A DNA stretch of 64,000 bases from Mageeibacillus sp. UBA1046 (GTDB lineage Bacteria; Bacillota; Clostridia; Saccharofermentanales; DTU023), in NCBI GenBank assembly GCA_002316595.1, contig DCDV01000030.1, positions 8,154 through 72,153 of the forward strand, read 5' to 3'. Under the pieces are notes generated by a model, which saw only the letters and a list, made by a program, of their open reading frames with translations, was not told the DNA's origin and did not search any database. A program made the position numbers and the translations under genes. Of this stretch, positions 48,298 through 58,176 are shown in pieces; position 1 is the stretch's first letter; each line of letters begins with the position of its first letter.

Positions 48298-50184
48298 ATG
48301 AAGAAACTTAAGTTTCTACTCATTACAATTCTTGTAATATCTCTTTTTATAAGTTTGGCCGCTTGTGCTAGTGAGGAGCCCGCTGCAACTGACGCTCCAT
48401 CTGAACCGACTGATGCTCCCGATGAAACTGAAGCCCCTGCCGAGCCTAGTGAGGAACCGCCTAAAGCTTCAGTTTTAGATGATCTTCTGACCCCTGCTGA
48501 AGACAGCAATTGGGAAAGAACTACCTCGTCAGCAGAGGTGATTGAATTTCTGGAGATCGTGTCCGAGAACAGTGATGGCCGTATAATCCTTGATACCACA
48601 TCTTTCAAGACCGATCTGAGGCCGATTCCTGTTCTGATCATAAGTGATCAGGCACCTGCCAGTCCTGCTGAAGTCTCTGATGACAAAGGCGTTGTATTTG
48701 TCAACTGCAATATTCACTCGGGTGAAGTAGAGGGCAAGGAAGCCATGCTGATCTTCGCCCGTGAAGTGGCGCAGGGCAAACACGATGAGCTATTAAAGGA
48801 CCTGGTTGTCATCATTACCCCTAATGTCAATCCAGACGGCAATGACACTCTAGGCAAAAACCGCATCAACAGCCAATTCACTCCTAAACTGGTTGGCACT
48901 CGTCAAGAGGGTAACGGCTTCAACGTTAATCGTGATATGACTAAGCTTGAAACCGCCGTTGCCCGCACTATCGTTCAGATAATGAATGACTGGGATCCTC
49001 TCCTGTTCATCGACGCTCACGCAACTGACGGCTCCTTAATGCGTCATGCTGTCAGCTATAACTGGGGACTTAATGCAGGCACAGACCAGGAGCTGCTGGA
49101 ATACAATCGAGATGTTTTCTGCTCAAAGGCCATGCGTGAAGGATCCTATCTAGAATCTAAAGGAAAGAGCGCGGTGCCCTATGGCAACTGGGGCTTCTAC
49201 TACAGCGGAATCGTAGAGGAAGGTTGGCGTACTTTTGAGGACTATGCCCGTTACACCACAAACTATGCCGGCGTGCGCAACCGTTTAGCCCTGCTCTTAG
49301 AAGTATATTCTTATGATGATTTTCCTGTTCGCGTTGATACTCAATATGAATGCATTTATGGCTCTCTGCAGGTAATAGCGGAGGATAAGGCAGAAATAAA
49401 AGAGTTGATCGCGGCGGCAGATGCCCGCTCTCTGGCCCGAGAAACTGAAGGTATTGACCCAGAAGTAGATTTCGTAGCTCTAAACTCGGAAATGACACCG
49501 ATGTCCTTCGAAGGCAAGGATACCCTGACAGTTATGTCTTACGAAACTGACGAAGAGGGTCAGGTTATGAGCGCCCGTTTATATGACGATGATGGTGACC
49601 CTTATGCTGTTGAGCATGGCGAACCTGTGGACTACGAAACCGAGTATTGGGGTACATTCATACCTATTGATTCAGAAACCATGGGAGCATTTTACCTGAT
49701 AGACCACGACTGCGTTGAGTTTATTGATTTGATGAAATTCCACGGAGTTGAAATTTCCCAGTTAGAAGAAGATATTACCATTAATGCTGAAGATTATCAG
49801 CACTATGGTATCAAATCGTATACCAGCGGCGGCGCAGTAATCGATGGACGTCCTCGCGCTGAATATGAGGGCCACTTTCAGACTCTCGTTACAGGTGAAT
49901 GGGAACAGGGTAATAAATCAATCGTGATCCCTGCAGGTACTTATGTAATCTCTACTGCGCAGCGTTTTGGTTCCTTTGCTGCTCTGATGTGCGAACCAGC
50001 ATGCGTTGACGGTGGAGTTGCCTGGAACTTCTTTGATGCCTACTTCGATGCTAAAGAGGGCACTTTCCGTGCCAACTTCAGCAATACCGTTACTGCCGCT
50101 GAAGGCTCCGAAGAAGAGAGGACTGAAGAGGTCTCAATCCCCATTCTGAAGATTCTCGATTTCGACACAATCGTTATAGATTAA
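48298..50184 (+). CDS. M14 family zinc carboxypeptidase lipoprotein
   Basis: 628 residues. Lipobox LAAC and an acidic Glu/Pro/Thr linker, then an M14 peptidase domain: HSGEVEGKE (zinc ligands His and Glu), NVNPDGND, NVNRDMTKLE and DAHATDG (third ligand region). The C-terminal half is an extra beta-rich region ending in PILKILDFDTIVID. It probably trims peptides outside the cell for the peptide importers. GGGAGGA precedes the ATG, and a terminator follows. Confidence 0.9.
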   Translation: MKKLKFLLITILVISLFISLAACASEEPAATDAPSEPTDAPDETEAPAEPSEEPPKASVLDDLLTPAEDSNWERTTSSAEVIEFLEIVSENSDGRIILDTTSFKTDLRPIPVLIISDQAPASPAEVSDDKGVVFVNCNIHSGEVEGKEAMLIFAREVAQGKHDELLKDLVVIITPNVNPDGNDTLGKNRINSQFTPKLVGTRQEGNGFNVNRDMTKLETAVARTIVQIMNDWDPLLFIDAHATDGSLMRHAVSYNWGLNAGTDQELLEYNRDVFCSKAMREGSYLESKGKSAVPYGNWGFYYSGIVEEGWRTFEDYARYTTNYAGVRNRLALLLEVYSYDDFPVRVDTQYECIYGSLQVIAEDKAEIKELIAAADARSLARETEGIDPEVDFVALNSEMTPMSFEGKDTLTVMSYETDEEGQVMSARLYDDDGDPYAVEHGEPVDYETEYWGTFIPIDSETMGAFYLIDHDCVEFIDLMKFHGVEISQLEEDITINAEDYQHYGIKSYTSGGAVIDGRPRAEYEGHFQTLVTGEWEQGNKSIVIPAGTYVISTAQRFGSFAALMCEPACVDGGVAWNFFDAYFDAKEGTFRANFSNTVTAAEGSEEERTEEVSIPILKILDFDTIVID

Positions 50185-50257
50185 GCATTAATGCAACTCT
50201 AGCAAATAATCTATCAATCTATTGGCAACATAACACAATATTAAAAGCTTCTAAATT

Positions 50258-50293
50258 GAAAAACCCCGTTCGCCTGATGAGCGGGGTTTTTCT
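50258..50293 (+). terminator. Terminator of the M14 peptidase gene
   Basis: AAAAACCCCGTTCG, a short loop, GAGCGGGGTTTTT then TC: a strong intrinsic terminator. The rest of 50185-50377 shows nothing else. Confidence 0.88.
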
Positions 50294-50377
50294 CAGCTAT
50301 GTCGGCTGCTCATTTACCGAAGTAAGTTTAATAAATACTGTCAGAAAGATTATTTGAAAAGAACAAATCTGTCTCGC

Positions 50378-50406
50378 TTGCATGAGGAGAGCGGATGCTA
50401 TATACT
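50378..50406 (+). promoter_or_regulatory. Promoter of the marR-ABC exporter operon
   Basis: TTGCAT, 17 bases, TATACT; predicted start near 50413, directly before the palindrome at 50416-50427. Confidence 0.6.
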
Positions 50407-50415
50407 GGGAAATTG

Positions 50416-50427
50416 TTAACTAGTTAA
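50416..50427. promoter_or_regulatory. Palindromic operator candidate for the MarR regulator
   Basis: TTAACTAGTTAA is a perfect 12-base palindrome at the predicted transcription start, the usual place and size for an autoregulating MarR site. Confidence 0.55.
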
Positions 50428-50429
50428 GT

Positions 50430-50520
50430 AATTAAAGATATTTATCGTAATTGATTGGATCACATAAGATATTTATAAGATAGTTGTAGAACACATAGAC
50501 ATTTACAAGATAGTTGGGAG
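50430..50520. repeat. Three ~30-base tandem repeats in the marR leader
   Basis: Units at 50430-50460, 50461-50491 and 50492-50520 share the order A(G)ATATTTA, then AAGATAGTTG (weaker in the first). The last copy ends in GGGAG, the RBS of marR. Confidence 0.7.
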
Positions 50521-50526
50521 ACTAAT

Positions 50527-51099
50527 GTGAAAAGCCCTGCCTCAATAAATCAAAAAGAAAATCCTGAAATGACTCTCGCCTGGTTGCTGCGAGACATCAA
50601 TCAGATGGCGCAAAGCAATCTTGCGCAAAGCCTTGTCGAGTATGGACTCTACATCGGCCAGCCGCGGATATTGCGTCTTATCCACGATTATCCCGGAGAG
50701 ACACAAAAGCAAATCGCTGACAGACTTTATGTATCTGCCGCCTCGCTCTCAATCTCTCTCAAACGTCTGCAAAAAGCTGCTCTGGTGGAAAGGCGTCAAT
50801 CTGCACAAGACCGACGTCGTCATGAACTCTATTTAACCCCTGCCGGAGCAGAGGCCATCCAAAAATGCGGCAGCGATTTATGCTCCTTGTATCGTTACAT
50901 GATGTCAAATATGGATGAAAAAGAAGTGCAGCAGCTGCTGGAAAGTCTCAAGAAAATCCATGATAATCTGGCCGCTTTGTCGGACACTTCTGTAAACATC
51001 GTTCAGACTGATAATTCTGCAAGCAATATTCATTCAGACAATCCGAAGTCCAATTTCCTGACGGGAATTGAAGTAAACAACTCACAGGAGGGTAATTAA
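50527..51099 (+). CDS. MarR family transcriptional regulator
   Basis: 190 residues, winged helix: LIHDYPGETQKQIADRLYVSAASLSISLKRLQ forms the recognition helix region, followed by the wing (LVERRQSAQDRRRHELYLT). Start GTG 50527, with GGGAG 6 bases upstream. The C-terminal 45 residues are a Ser/Asn-rich tail not needed for the fold. It overlaps the exporter gene by one base (TAATG), so it most likely controls that exporter and itself. Confidence 0.92.
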   Translation: MKSPASINQKENPEMTLAWLLRDINQMAQSNLAQSLVEYGLYIGQPRILRLIHDYPGETQKQIADRLYVSAASLSISLKRLQKAALVERRQSAQDRRRHELYLTPAGAEAIQKCGSDLCSLYRYMMSNMDEKEVQQLLESLKKIHDNLAALSDTSVNIVQTDNSASNIHSDNPKSNFLTGIEVNNSQEGN

Positions 51100-52823
51100 T
51101 GCTGCGTCAACTGATTCGCTACATGAAGCCTTATCGCCTTAAAGCAATTTTCAGTCCTATTTTGATGATTATTGAGGTGCTGACGGATGTGTATATCCCC
51201 TTCCTGATGAAAGATATTGTTAACATCGGCATCTACGAATCCAATTCTGAAGTAGTCATCACTTTGGGGTTGAAGATGATACTGTCCGCCTTGATCGGAA
51301 TTACGGCAGGTGTATTGTCCGCTCGCTTAGGAGCAGTAGCTGGTTATGGGTTTGGAGCCAATTTGCGCTCAGACTTATACCGCAAGATTCAACGCTTTTC
51401 CTTTGGCAATCTGGACAAGTTTAGTGTTCCCAGTCTGATTACCAGACTAACCAATGACTGCAATAATATCTCGCAGGCAGCCATGATGTCCTTGCGCATG
51501 GGAATCAGAGCTCCCGCTTTGTTCGTCTTCGCTTTGATAATGGCATTTAATATCGACCCCGGAATGGCTAAAGTTTTCCTGGTCGCAATTCCTGTTCTCC
51601 TTTTGATTTTCGCAGTCATTATCAAGCTGGCGCATCCTCGTTTCAGAGAAATGCAGCGACGCATTGATGATCTCAACGCAGTTGTACAGGAAGACTTGAC
51701 CAATATTCGCGAGATCAAGTCCTTTGTTCGCGAAGATCATGAAAAAGGTAAATTTAAGAAATTTAATGATTCTTTGATGATTTCTGCTTACAAGGCGATT
51801 TCACTGGTAATTATTACAATGCCGGCAGCTGAACTGGTCATCTACAGTACTATTATTGCCATACTATGGATCGGCGGACGTGAAATAGTAACCGGTAATA
51901 TGCTGGCAGGCAATCTGATCAGCTTCCTTACTTATGTTATGCAGATTCTCATGAGCCTGATCATGCTTTCACAGGTATTCTTACATTTAACCAGAGCAAA
52001 AGCCTCCGCCGAACGAGTCACCGAGGTCTTGAATACTGAAGTTGATATCACCTCTCCGGAAGACGGACTTACTATCGTTGCAGATGGCTCAATAGAGTTC
52101 AAAAGTGTAGATTTCTGTTATCCGGGCAGTGATAATTACAGTTTGACTGACATAAATCTAGATATTAAATCCGGTGAGGTGATCGGCATACTGGGCGCGA
52201 CAGGGTCAGGCAAATCGACACTTCTTGCACTCATTCCGCGTCTCTATGATGTAACGGAGGGGCAGGTACTGGTGGGCGGTAAAGATGTACGTGATTATGA
52301 TCTGAGGACATTGCGCGACTCGGTGAGCTTTGTCCTGCAGCAAAATACTCTCTTCTCGGGCACCCTGCGGGAGAATATGAAGTGGGGTGACGCTGAAGCG
52401 ACCGACGACATGATCATCAAAGCTCTGCAAAGGGCTCAGGCCTGGGAATTCGTCCAAAAACTCCCTGATGGTCTGGACAGCCGTGTTGAGCAAGGCGGCA
52501 CTAACTTCTCAGGCGGGCAGCGCCAGCGCCTTACCATCGCCCGTGCTCTGCTCAAAGAGCCGCAGGTCATTATTCTCGATGACTCTACTTCAGCCGTCGA
52601 TATGGATACGGATGCCCGCATTCGCCGCGCTTTTGCAACGGATCTCCCCGGCGTGACCAAGATCATCGTAGCTCAGCGTCTGGCTTCAATCGAAGACGCT
52701 GACCGCATCCTTATCTTGGATGACGGCCGCGTCTCGGCTTTTGCCAGCGCCGCCGAATTGATGGAGACCAGCACTATCTATCGTGAGATCTACGAATCAC
52801 AGCAGAGGGGGGTAGTCGCCTGA
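51099..52823 (+). CDS. Heterodimeric ABC exporter, degenerate-site subunit
   Basis: 574 residues with six membrane helices and a nucleotide-binding domain: Walker A GATGSGKST, signature FSGGQRQR, Walker B VIILDDSTSAVD. The residue after Walker B Asp is Asp, where the catalytic Glu is expected. That is the mark of the degenerate site in heterodimeric exporters such as BmrC/D or TM287/288. Partner encoded next, overlapping by one base (TGATG). Confidence 0.92.
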   Translation: MLRQLIRYMKPYRLKAIFSPILMIIEVLTDVYIPFLMKDIVNIGIYESNSEVVITLGLKMILSALIGITAGVLSARLGAVAGYGFGANLRSDLYRKIQRFSFGNLDKFSVPSLITRLTNDCNNISQAAMMSLRMGIRAPALFVFALIMAFNIDPGMAKVFLVAIPVLLLIFAVIIKLAHPRFREMQRRIDDLNAVVQEDLTNIREIKSFVREDHEKGKFKKFNDSLMISAYKAISLVIITMPAAELVIYSTIIAILWIGGREIVTGNMLAGNLISFLTYVMQILMSLIMLSQVFLHLTRAKASAERVTEVLNTEVDITSPEDGLTIVADGSIEFKSVDFCYPGSDNYSLTDINLDIKSGEVIGILGATGSGKSTLLALIPRLYDVTEGQVLVGGKDVRDYDLRTLRDSVSFVLQQNTLFSGTLRENMKWGDAEATDDMIIKALQRAQAWEFVQKLPDGLDSRVEQGGTNFSGGQRQRLTIARALLKEPQVIILDDSTSAVDMDTDARIRRAFATDLPGVTKIIVAQRLASIEDADRILILDDGRVSAFASAAELMETSTIYREIYESQQRGVVA

Positions 52824-54823
52824 TGGCTAAGCAAAAACACAATGGAAATAATGCGGCGAAGACGCCTGAAAATAAAGCCGGAAGCCCGCCCAAAACAGAC
52901 CGGAGAGCCGGTTTCGACCACTTTGCCAAACCACAGGATACCAAGGCTACATTAAGACGCGTGGCCGAATATGTCGGCAAAAATCGCTGGCGGCTGGTAG
53001 TGGGGCTCTTGCTCGCCGCAGTCGGGGCACTGGGCGGTGTAGCGGGAAATGCTTTTCTGATGCCGATAATAAACGCCTTCGTTTATGAACAAAGTTTCGC
53101 AGCAGCTCTGCCTGGAATTACCGCCATGGCTGTAGTATCTATTTCCGCAGCTGTATGTAATTATTTCGGCTTTCGTCTCATGGCCAAGGTGGCTCAGCGC
53201 ACTACAAACCTGATCCGCCGCGACCTCTTCAGTAATTTACAGGATATGCCGCTCAGTTTTTTTGATACACATAGCCACGGTGAGCTGATGAGCACCTTTA
53301 CCAATGATATCGATAACATCAGCATGGCATTGGATCAGACCCTGGTCAGTCTGCTGACCTCAGGAGTGTCTTTCATCGGCACTGTGATCATGATGCTTGT
53401 TCTAAGTCCGCTAATGACTTTGCTGGTGATAGTGATGGTCGCACTGATGCTTTTTATTATCAGTTTTATTATGAAACGCAGCCGCAAATCCTTTAGAGCC
53501 CAGCAGCATGATCTGGCCAACCTGAACGGGTACATTGAGGAATTGATGCAGGGCCAGAAGGTGGTTAAAGTCTTTAATTATGAAGATAAGACTATCAGCG
53601 AATTTGATGAGCACAATGAGAAATTACGTCAGGCCTCAACCGATGCGCAGTCTTATTCCGTCAGCATCTTCCCCATCATGGGCAATCTGGGCTTCATACA
53701 ATATGCTATAACGGCTATGTTCGGCGCTCTGCGCATTATCAGCGGACGGATGGATATAGGCACTCTGGCAGCATTCCTGCAATACAGCCGGCAATTTTCG
53801 CGCCCGCTGACTCAGATCTCCAACCAGATAAATGTATTGATTGCAGCCATGGCCGGAGCTGAACGTGTGTTCCATGTTATGGATCAGCCTGCGGAAGTTG
53901 ATGACGGCAAAGTACATCTGGTGCGTGTCGCAGATTCGGAAGCCGAAGTGACTGACAATACAGTCGAGGATCCTCTCCGCGGCACGAAGGATTCTGTGCC
54001 TCTGCTCTATCTGCCCGGAGTAGAAGCAGGCTTGCGTAATTTGGTCTTGGCCGTGCCTGAAGAAGGTGGTCAAACTAAGTATGTGCCTGTCTGCGGAGAC
54101 ATACGCTTTGATCATGTGACATTTTCTTATATTGAAGGCCAGCCGGTACTGAGAGATATTTCTCTCTATGCCAAACCTGGTCAAAGGATTGCTTTCGTAG
54201 GTTCTACCGGCGCCGGAAAAACAACGATAACGAACTTGATTAATCGTTTTTACGATGTGCAGGAAGGTGTAATTTATTTTGATGGAATAGATGTAAAGGA
54301 TTTACGCAAGGATCATTTGCGCATGATGCTTGGCATGGTTTTGCAGGAGGTACACCTGTTTACTGACACCGTAGCTGATAATATCCGTTACGGTTATCTG
54401 AAAGCCACCGATGAAGAGGTGGAAACGGCAGCTCAATTCGCAAATGCAGACAGTTTTATCCGTCATCTTCCTGAAGGTTACGACACCATGCTGCATGATA
54501 ATGGCAGAAATCTGTCGCAGGGGCAAAGGCAGCTGATCTCTATCGCCCGCGCCGCAGTGGCTGATCCTCTTGTGCTGATACTGGATGAGGCTACCAGCTC
54601 TGTTGATACCCGTACTGAAAGGCTTATCGAGAAAGGTATGGATAACATGATGGAGGGACGCACGACTTTTGCCATCGCGCATCGTCTCTCTACAGTCCGG
54701 CACTCTAACGCTATCATGGTCCTGGAACAAGGGGAAATTATGGAGCGCGGAGACCACGATCATCTCATGAGCCTGAAGGGTCGTTATTACGATTTGAATA
54801 TGGGAACAGTCGAGCTGGAATAA
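52823..54823 (+). CDS. Heterodimeric ABC exporter, catalytic-site subunit
   Basis: 666 residues. Basic N-terminal extension of about 40 residues, six membrane helices, and a nucleotide-binding domain with Walker A GSTGAGKTT, signature LSQGQRQL and Walker B LILDEATSSVD (canonical Glu). A 60-residue insert between the membrane domain and the ATPase (around VADSEAEVTDNTVEDPLRG) is longer than usual. With the upstream subunit it probably exports drugs or lipids under MarR control. Confidence 0.92.
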   Translation: MAKQKHNGNNAAKTPENKAGSPPKTDRRAGFDHFAKPQDTKATLRRVAEYVGKNRWRLVVGLLLAAVGALGGVAGNAFLMPIINAFVYEQSFAAALPGITAMAVVSISAAVCNYFGFRLMAKVAQRTTNLIRRDLFSNLQDMPLSFFDTHSHGELMSTFTNDIDNISMALDQTLVSLLTSGVSFIGTVIMMLVLSPLMTLLVIVMVALMLFIISFIMKRSRKSFRAQQHDLANLNGYIEELMQGQKVVKVFNYEDKTISEFDEHNEKLRQASTDAQSYSVSIFPIMGNLGFIQYAITAMFGALRIISGRMDIGTLAAFLQYSRQFSRPLTQISNQINVLIAAMAGAERVFHVMDQPAEVDDGKVHLVRVADSEAEVTDNTVEDPLRGTKDSVPLLYLPGVEAGLRNLVLAVPEEGGQTKYVPVCGDIRFDHVTFSYIEGQPVLRDISLYAKPGQRIAFVGSTGAGKTTITNLINRFYDVQEGVIYFDGIDVKDLRKDHLRMMLGMVLQEVHLFTDTVADNIRYGYLKATDEEVETAAQFANADSFIRHLPEGYDTMLHDNGRNLSQGQRQLISIARAAVADPLVLILDEATSSVDTRTERLIEKGMDNMMEGRTTFAIAHRLSTVRHSNAIMVLEQGEIMERGDHDHLMSLKGRYYDLNMGTVELE

Positions 54824-55076
54824 TCTCGCCGACAGACTTGTTCTTCTTGAATAATGTTACATATTTTTGGCTGCATATTCATTAGATGCTGTTTTGAGTA
54901 CCAAGTTCCTGATAATCAGGCAGCAGTAAATGGGGGCTTTCAGGGCCTTGATTTTAAGTAAGGGCAAACATAATTGTTGAGGATACACCCTCTTGATTTT
55001 TTGACCGTTGTTAACTGCGGCTCTAGTAAGGTGGATATCAGATGTTTGGAAGACGAGCACATGAGCGGATATTATA
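54824..55076. other. Intergenic stretch after the exporter operon
   Basis: No supported gene, RNA or terminator. The only frame (54857-55060, minus) has no RBS and no recognisable content. Confidence 0.5.
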
Positions 55077-55105
55077 TTGTTGCTGAAATTTTTAAATGCT
55101 ATAAT
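55077..55105 (+). promoter_or_regulatory. oppB: Promoter of the second peptide transporter operon
   Basis: TTGTTG, 17 bases, TATAAT with TGC before the -10. Predicted start near 55112, giving a leader of about 160 bases. The leader has short inverted repeats but matches no riboswitch I know. Confidence 0.65.
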
Positions 55106-55275
55106 GCATAAAGTGGTTCGGGCTTTTGGGTGTTGAATATTACTGCGCTGAACACATTATAAATATACGCGTTCCTGTAAATCAGGCGCAGGCATCCCCT
55201 GACTAATCAGCTCCTGTTCAGCCCGCTGCTACAAGCGTTGCCGCATGTGAATGGTGACAGAAATGGGGTGATTGT

Positions 55276-56211
55276 ATGCTTCGGTATATCGGTAAGCGAC
55301 TGCTCCAAATGATTCCGGTACTTATTGGAATCGCCTTTATAATATTTTTTATAATGGATTTCACACCGGGTAATCCTGCCCGTCTTATTCTGGGCCAATC
55401 TGCCACAGCAGAAGCAGTTGAACAATTAACCGAAGAAATGGGACTTAACGATCCTTTTTTCACGCGTTTTTTCAGGTATTTATACAACTCGATTGTACAT
55501 CTTGATTTTGGGGTTTCTTACCGCACAATGAAACCTGTTTTTGATGATGTCTTCACCCGCTTTCCGGTAAGTATATATTTGGCCCTTTGCGGCATGGTCG
55601 GTTCCACTTTATTTGGCATACCTCTGGGCGTACTCAGCGCAGTAAAACAATATTCTAAGCTTGATACTGTTGTAAACGTAGTTGCCATGACTATGGTTGC
55701 AATGCCGCCTTTCTGGGTTGCGATGGTACTTATTCTAGTCTTTTCTTTGTATCTGGGTCTGTTGCCGTCTGCGGGAGCGGCAACATGGCTGCATTACATC
55801 CTGCCTACAATTACCTTGACGCTGGCTAACGGCAGCGCTGTGCTTCGTATCACACGCTCTTCCATGCTGGAGACTATTCGGATGGATTATGTGCGTACAG
55901 CTCAAGCGAAAGGCGTTCCCCGTAAGGTAATAATCTTCAAGCATGCTTTCAAAAATGCGCTTCTGCCTGTAATCACCACAGTCGGGTATATATTTGGCTC
56001 CCTTTTAGGCGGCGCCATAGTCAGCGAAACAGTATTCGCCATGCCCGGACTGGGCTCTTTGATTGTACTCAGCATCAAAATGAAAGATATCCCGGTAGTT
56101 ATGGCAAGTATTATTCTTCTCGCCTTAAGCTACGGTGTGATAATGCTCGTTGTTGACCTGATGTATGCTTTCATCGACCCGCGCATCAAGGCTAAGTATC
56201 AAAGAGGTTAG
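55276..56211 (+). CDS. oppB: Peptide ABC transporter permease OppB (second system)
   Basis: 311 residues of the DppB type: MLRYIGKRLLQMIPVLIGIAF start, FTPGNPARLILG, the EAA loop TAQAKGVPRKVIIFKHAFKN and DPRIKAKYQ end. First gene of oppB-C-D-F, followed by an M81 peptidase and oppA. GGGGTG lies 6 bases before the ATG. Confidence 0.93.
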   Translation: MLRYIGKRLLQMIPVLIGIAFIIFFIMDFTPGNPARLILGQSATAEAVEQLTEEMGLNDPFFTRFFRYLYNSIVHLDFGVSYRTMKPVFDDVFTRFPVSIYLALCGMVGSTLFGIPLGVLSAVKQYSKLDTVVNVVAMTMVAMPPFWVAMVLILVFSLYLGLLPSAGAATWLHYILPTITLTLANGSAVLRITRSSMLETIRMDYVRTAQAKGVPRKVIIFKHAFKNALLPVITTVGYIFGSLLGGAIVSETVFAMPGLGSLIVLSIKMKDIPVVMASIILLALSYGVIMLVVDLMYAFIDPRIKAKYQRG

Positions 56212-57114
56212 GTGGCAGAAGGGATGGCAATGGCAGTGGCTGATAAGAATAAGGGCATTGCGCTGAAACGCAAAGGCAAGGTTAAAGAATTCTGGCGCAG
56301 GTACAAAAAGAATAAAAGTGCCATGGTCGGCCTTGTTTTGTTGCTTTTCATATTGTTTTGCGCTATCTTCGCCAATGTGATTGCGGATGAAGAAGCTGTT
56401 ACACGTCATAATCCGGAAGTCCGCAGGCAGGGTCCAAGCGCTGAGCACTGGTTCGGCACGGATATCTACGGGCGAGATATTTATTCGCGAGTAATATTCG
56501 GTTCGCGCATTTCTCTTACAATCGGTGTATTGTCTGCGGCTTTGTCGTTGTTTTTGGGCGGCATATTAGGTGCAGTATCTGCTTACTTTGGCGGCTGGCT
56601 CGATGATATTATCATGCGTATCATGGATATGCTGATGTCTATCCCTGCTACCTTGCTTGCTCTGACTTTGGTTGCTGCTTTAGGCAGCAGTACTACTAAT
56701 CTGGTTATTGCGCTGGCGCTGTCAAATCTGCCCAGCTTCGCCCGCCTGACTCGTTCTTCGATGCTCACGGTAGTAGACTCAGATTATGTAGAAGCAGCAA
56801 AGGCCTATGGTGCCAGAAACGGACACATAATTTTTAAGGAAGTTCTGCCGAATGCCATGGGACCTATCATCGTACAAACCACACAGAGTGTGTCTAATAT
56901 GATTCTCACAGCTTCCAGCCTGAGCTTTCTCGGTGTAGGAGTTCAGGCACCGGCACCGGAATGGGGCGCCATGCTGGCCGAGGCGCGGGAATTCATGCGT
57001 CAGTTCCCCTATATGATAATATCTCCCGGCATCTTCATAATAATCACAGCCCTTTCATTCAATCTGGTCGGCGACGGCTTCCGCGATGCACTCGATCCGA
57101 GACTCAAGGATTGA
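56212..57114 (+). CDS. oppC: Peptide ABC transporter permease OppC (second system)
   Basis: 300 residues with SAEHWFGTDIYGRDIYSRVIFG and the EAA loop AAKAYGARNGHIIFKEVLPN. It starts with GTG right after the oppB stop; an ATG four codons later (AAGGG upstream) is the alternative. It forms the channel with OppB. Confidence 0.92.
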   Translation: MAEGMAMAVADKNKGIALKRKGKVKEFWRRYKKNKSAMVGLVLLLFILFCAIFANVIADEEAVTRHNPEVRRQGPSAEHWFGTDIYGRDIYSRVIFGSRISLTIGVLSAALSLFLGGILGAVSAYFGGWLDDIIMRIMDMLMSIPATLLALTLVAALGSSTTNLVIALALSNLPSFARLTRSSMLTVVDSDYVEAAKAYGARNGHIIFKEVLPNAMGPIIVQTTQSVSNMILTASSLSFLGVGVQAPAPEWGAMLAEAREFMRQFPYMIISPGIFIIITALSFNLVGDGFRDALDPRLKD

Positions 57115-57144
57115 TCCCTTGAATTGGCTAAGGAGTAAATGCAC

Positions 57145-58176
57145 ATGAGTGAGTATAACTTCGATAGACCTGATAACGACGGCTATGTGCTGGAGATCAA
57201 GGATCTGGAAGTAATCTACGAGACTGATTTAGAAACAGTCCATGCTGTTAACAGTGTCTCCCTTTCAGTCAGACCAGGAAAAACATTTGGTCTGGTGGGA
57301 GAAACCGGTGCCGGCAAAACTACGATGGCCTTGTCTGTTTTACGCCTGCTGCCGGATCGCACCGGCAAAGTAACCAATGGCGAGATACTCTTCAATGGTC
57401 AAAATTTGCTTGAGCTGTCGGATGAAGTTATGCGAAAAGAGATCAATGGAGAGAGGATCTCCATGATTTTTCAAGATCCGATGACTTCTCTGAATCCTAT
57501 TATGAATATTGGCGATCAGATATACGAAGCGCTGAAATATCACAATCCTGAAAACAAGACAAAAGAAGAATTGGAAAAGCGGGTAGAGGATACGCTGGAA
57601 CTGGTAGGCATCTCCAAGAACCGTAAGAATGAGTATCCGCATCAATTTTCAGGGGGCATGAAGCAGCGTGTCATCATTGCTATTGCTCTTGCCTGTGAAC
57701 CGGAACTGCTAATAGCTGATGAACCTACAACCGCGCTTGATGTCACTATCCAGGCGCAGGTACTGGCTATGATGAGCGAGCTGAATGAAAAACTGGGTAC
57801 GGCTACCGTACTTATTACTCATGACTTAGGTGTTGTTGCCAACATGTGTGATGATGCTGCGGTCATGTACGCTGGTGAAATAGTCGAGATCGGCACGGTA
57901 GAAGACCTATTTGAATCTGAAGATCACCATCCTTATACAGTAGGGCTTTTTGGCTCGATCCCTAATCTTGATGAAGAAACTGACAGACTGCAGCCCATAG
58001 AAGGACTGATGCCGGATCCGACGGCACTGCCGTATGGCTGCCATTTTCAGGAACGCTGCCCCAAATGTTTCGATAGATGCATCAAGGAGCACCCTCAGCT
58101 GCTTAAAATCTCTGACACTCACTTCATTAGATGCCACCTGTTCTCAGATAAGGCTCTGGAGGTGAATCATGACTGA
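57145..58176 (+). CDS. oppD: Peptide ABC transporter ATP-binding protein OppD (second system)
   Basis: About 343 residues. Walker [11 protein letters not shown]-loop [11 protein letters not shown], signature FSGGMKQR, Walker [13 protein letters not shown], and the C-terminal Cys-rich oligopeptide region ([15 protein letters not shown]) expected to hold an iron-sulfur cluster. ATG 57145 has AGGAG at 9 bases; ATG 57139, two codons earlier, is also possible. Confidence 0.93.
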   Translation: MSEYNFDRPDNDGYVLEIKDLEVIYETDLETVHAVNSVSLSVRPGKTFGLVGETGAGKTTMALSVLRLLPDRTGKVTNGEILFNGQNLLELSDEVMRKEINGERISMIFQDPMTSLNPIMNIGDQIYEALKYHNPENKTKEELEKRVEDTLELVGISKNRKNEYPHQFSGGMKQRVIIAIALACEPELLIADEPTTALDVTIQAQVLAMMSELNEKLGTATVLITHDLGVVANMCDDAAVMYAGEIVEIGTVEDLFESEDHHPYTVGLFGSIPNLDEETDRLQPIEGLMPDPTALPYGCHFQERCPKCFDRCIKEHPQLLKISDTHFIRCHLFSDKALEVNHD

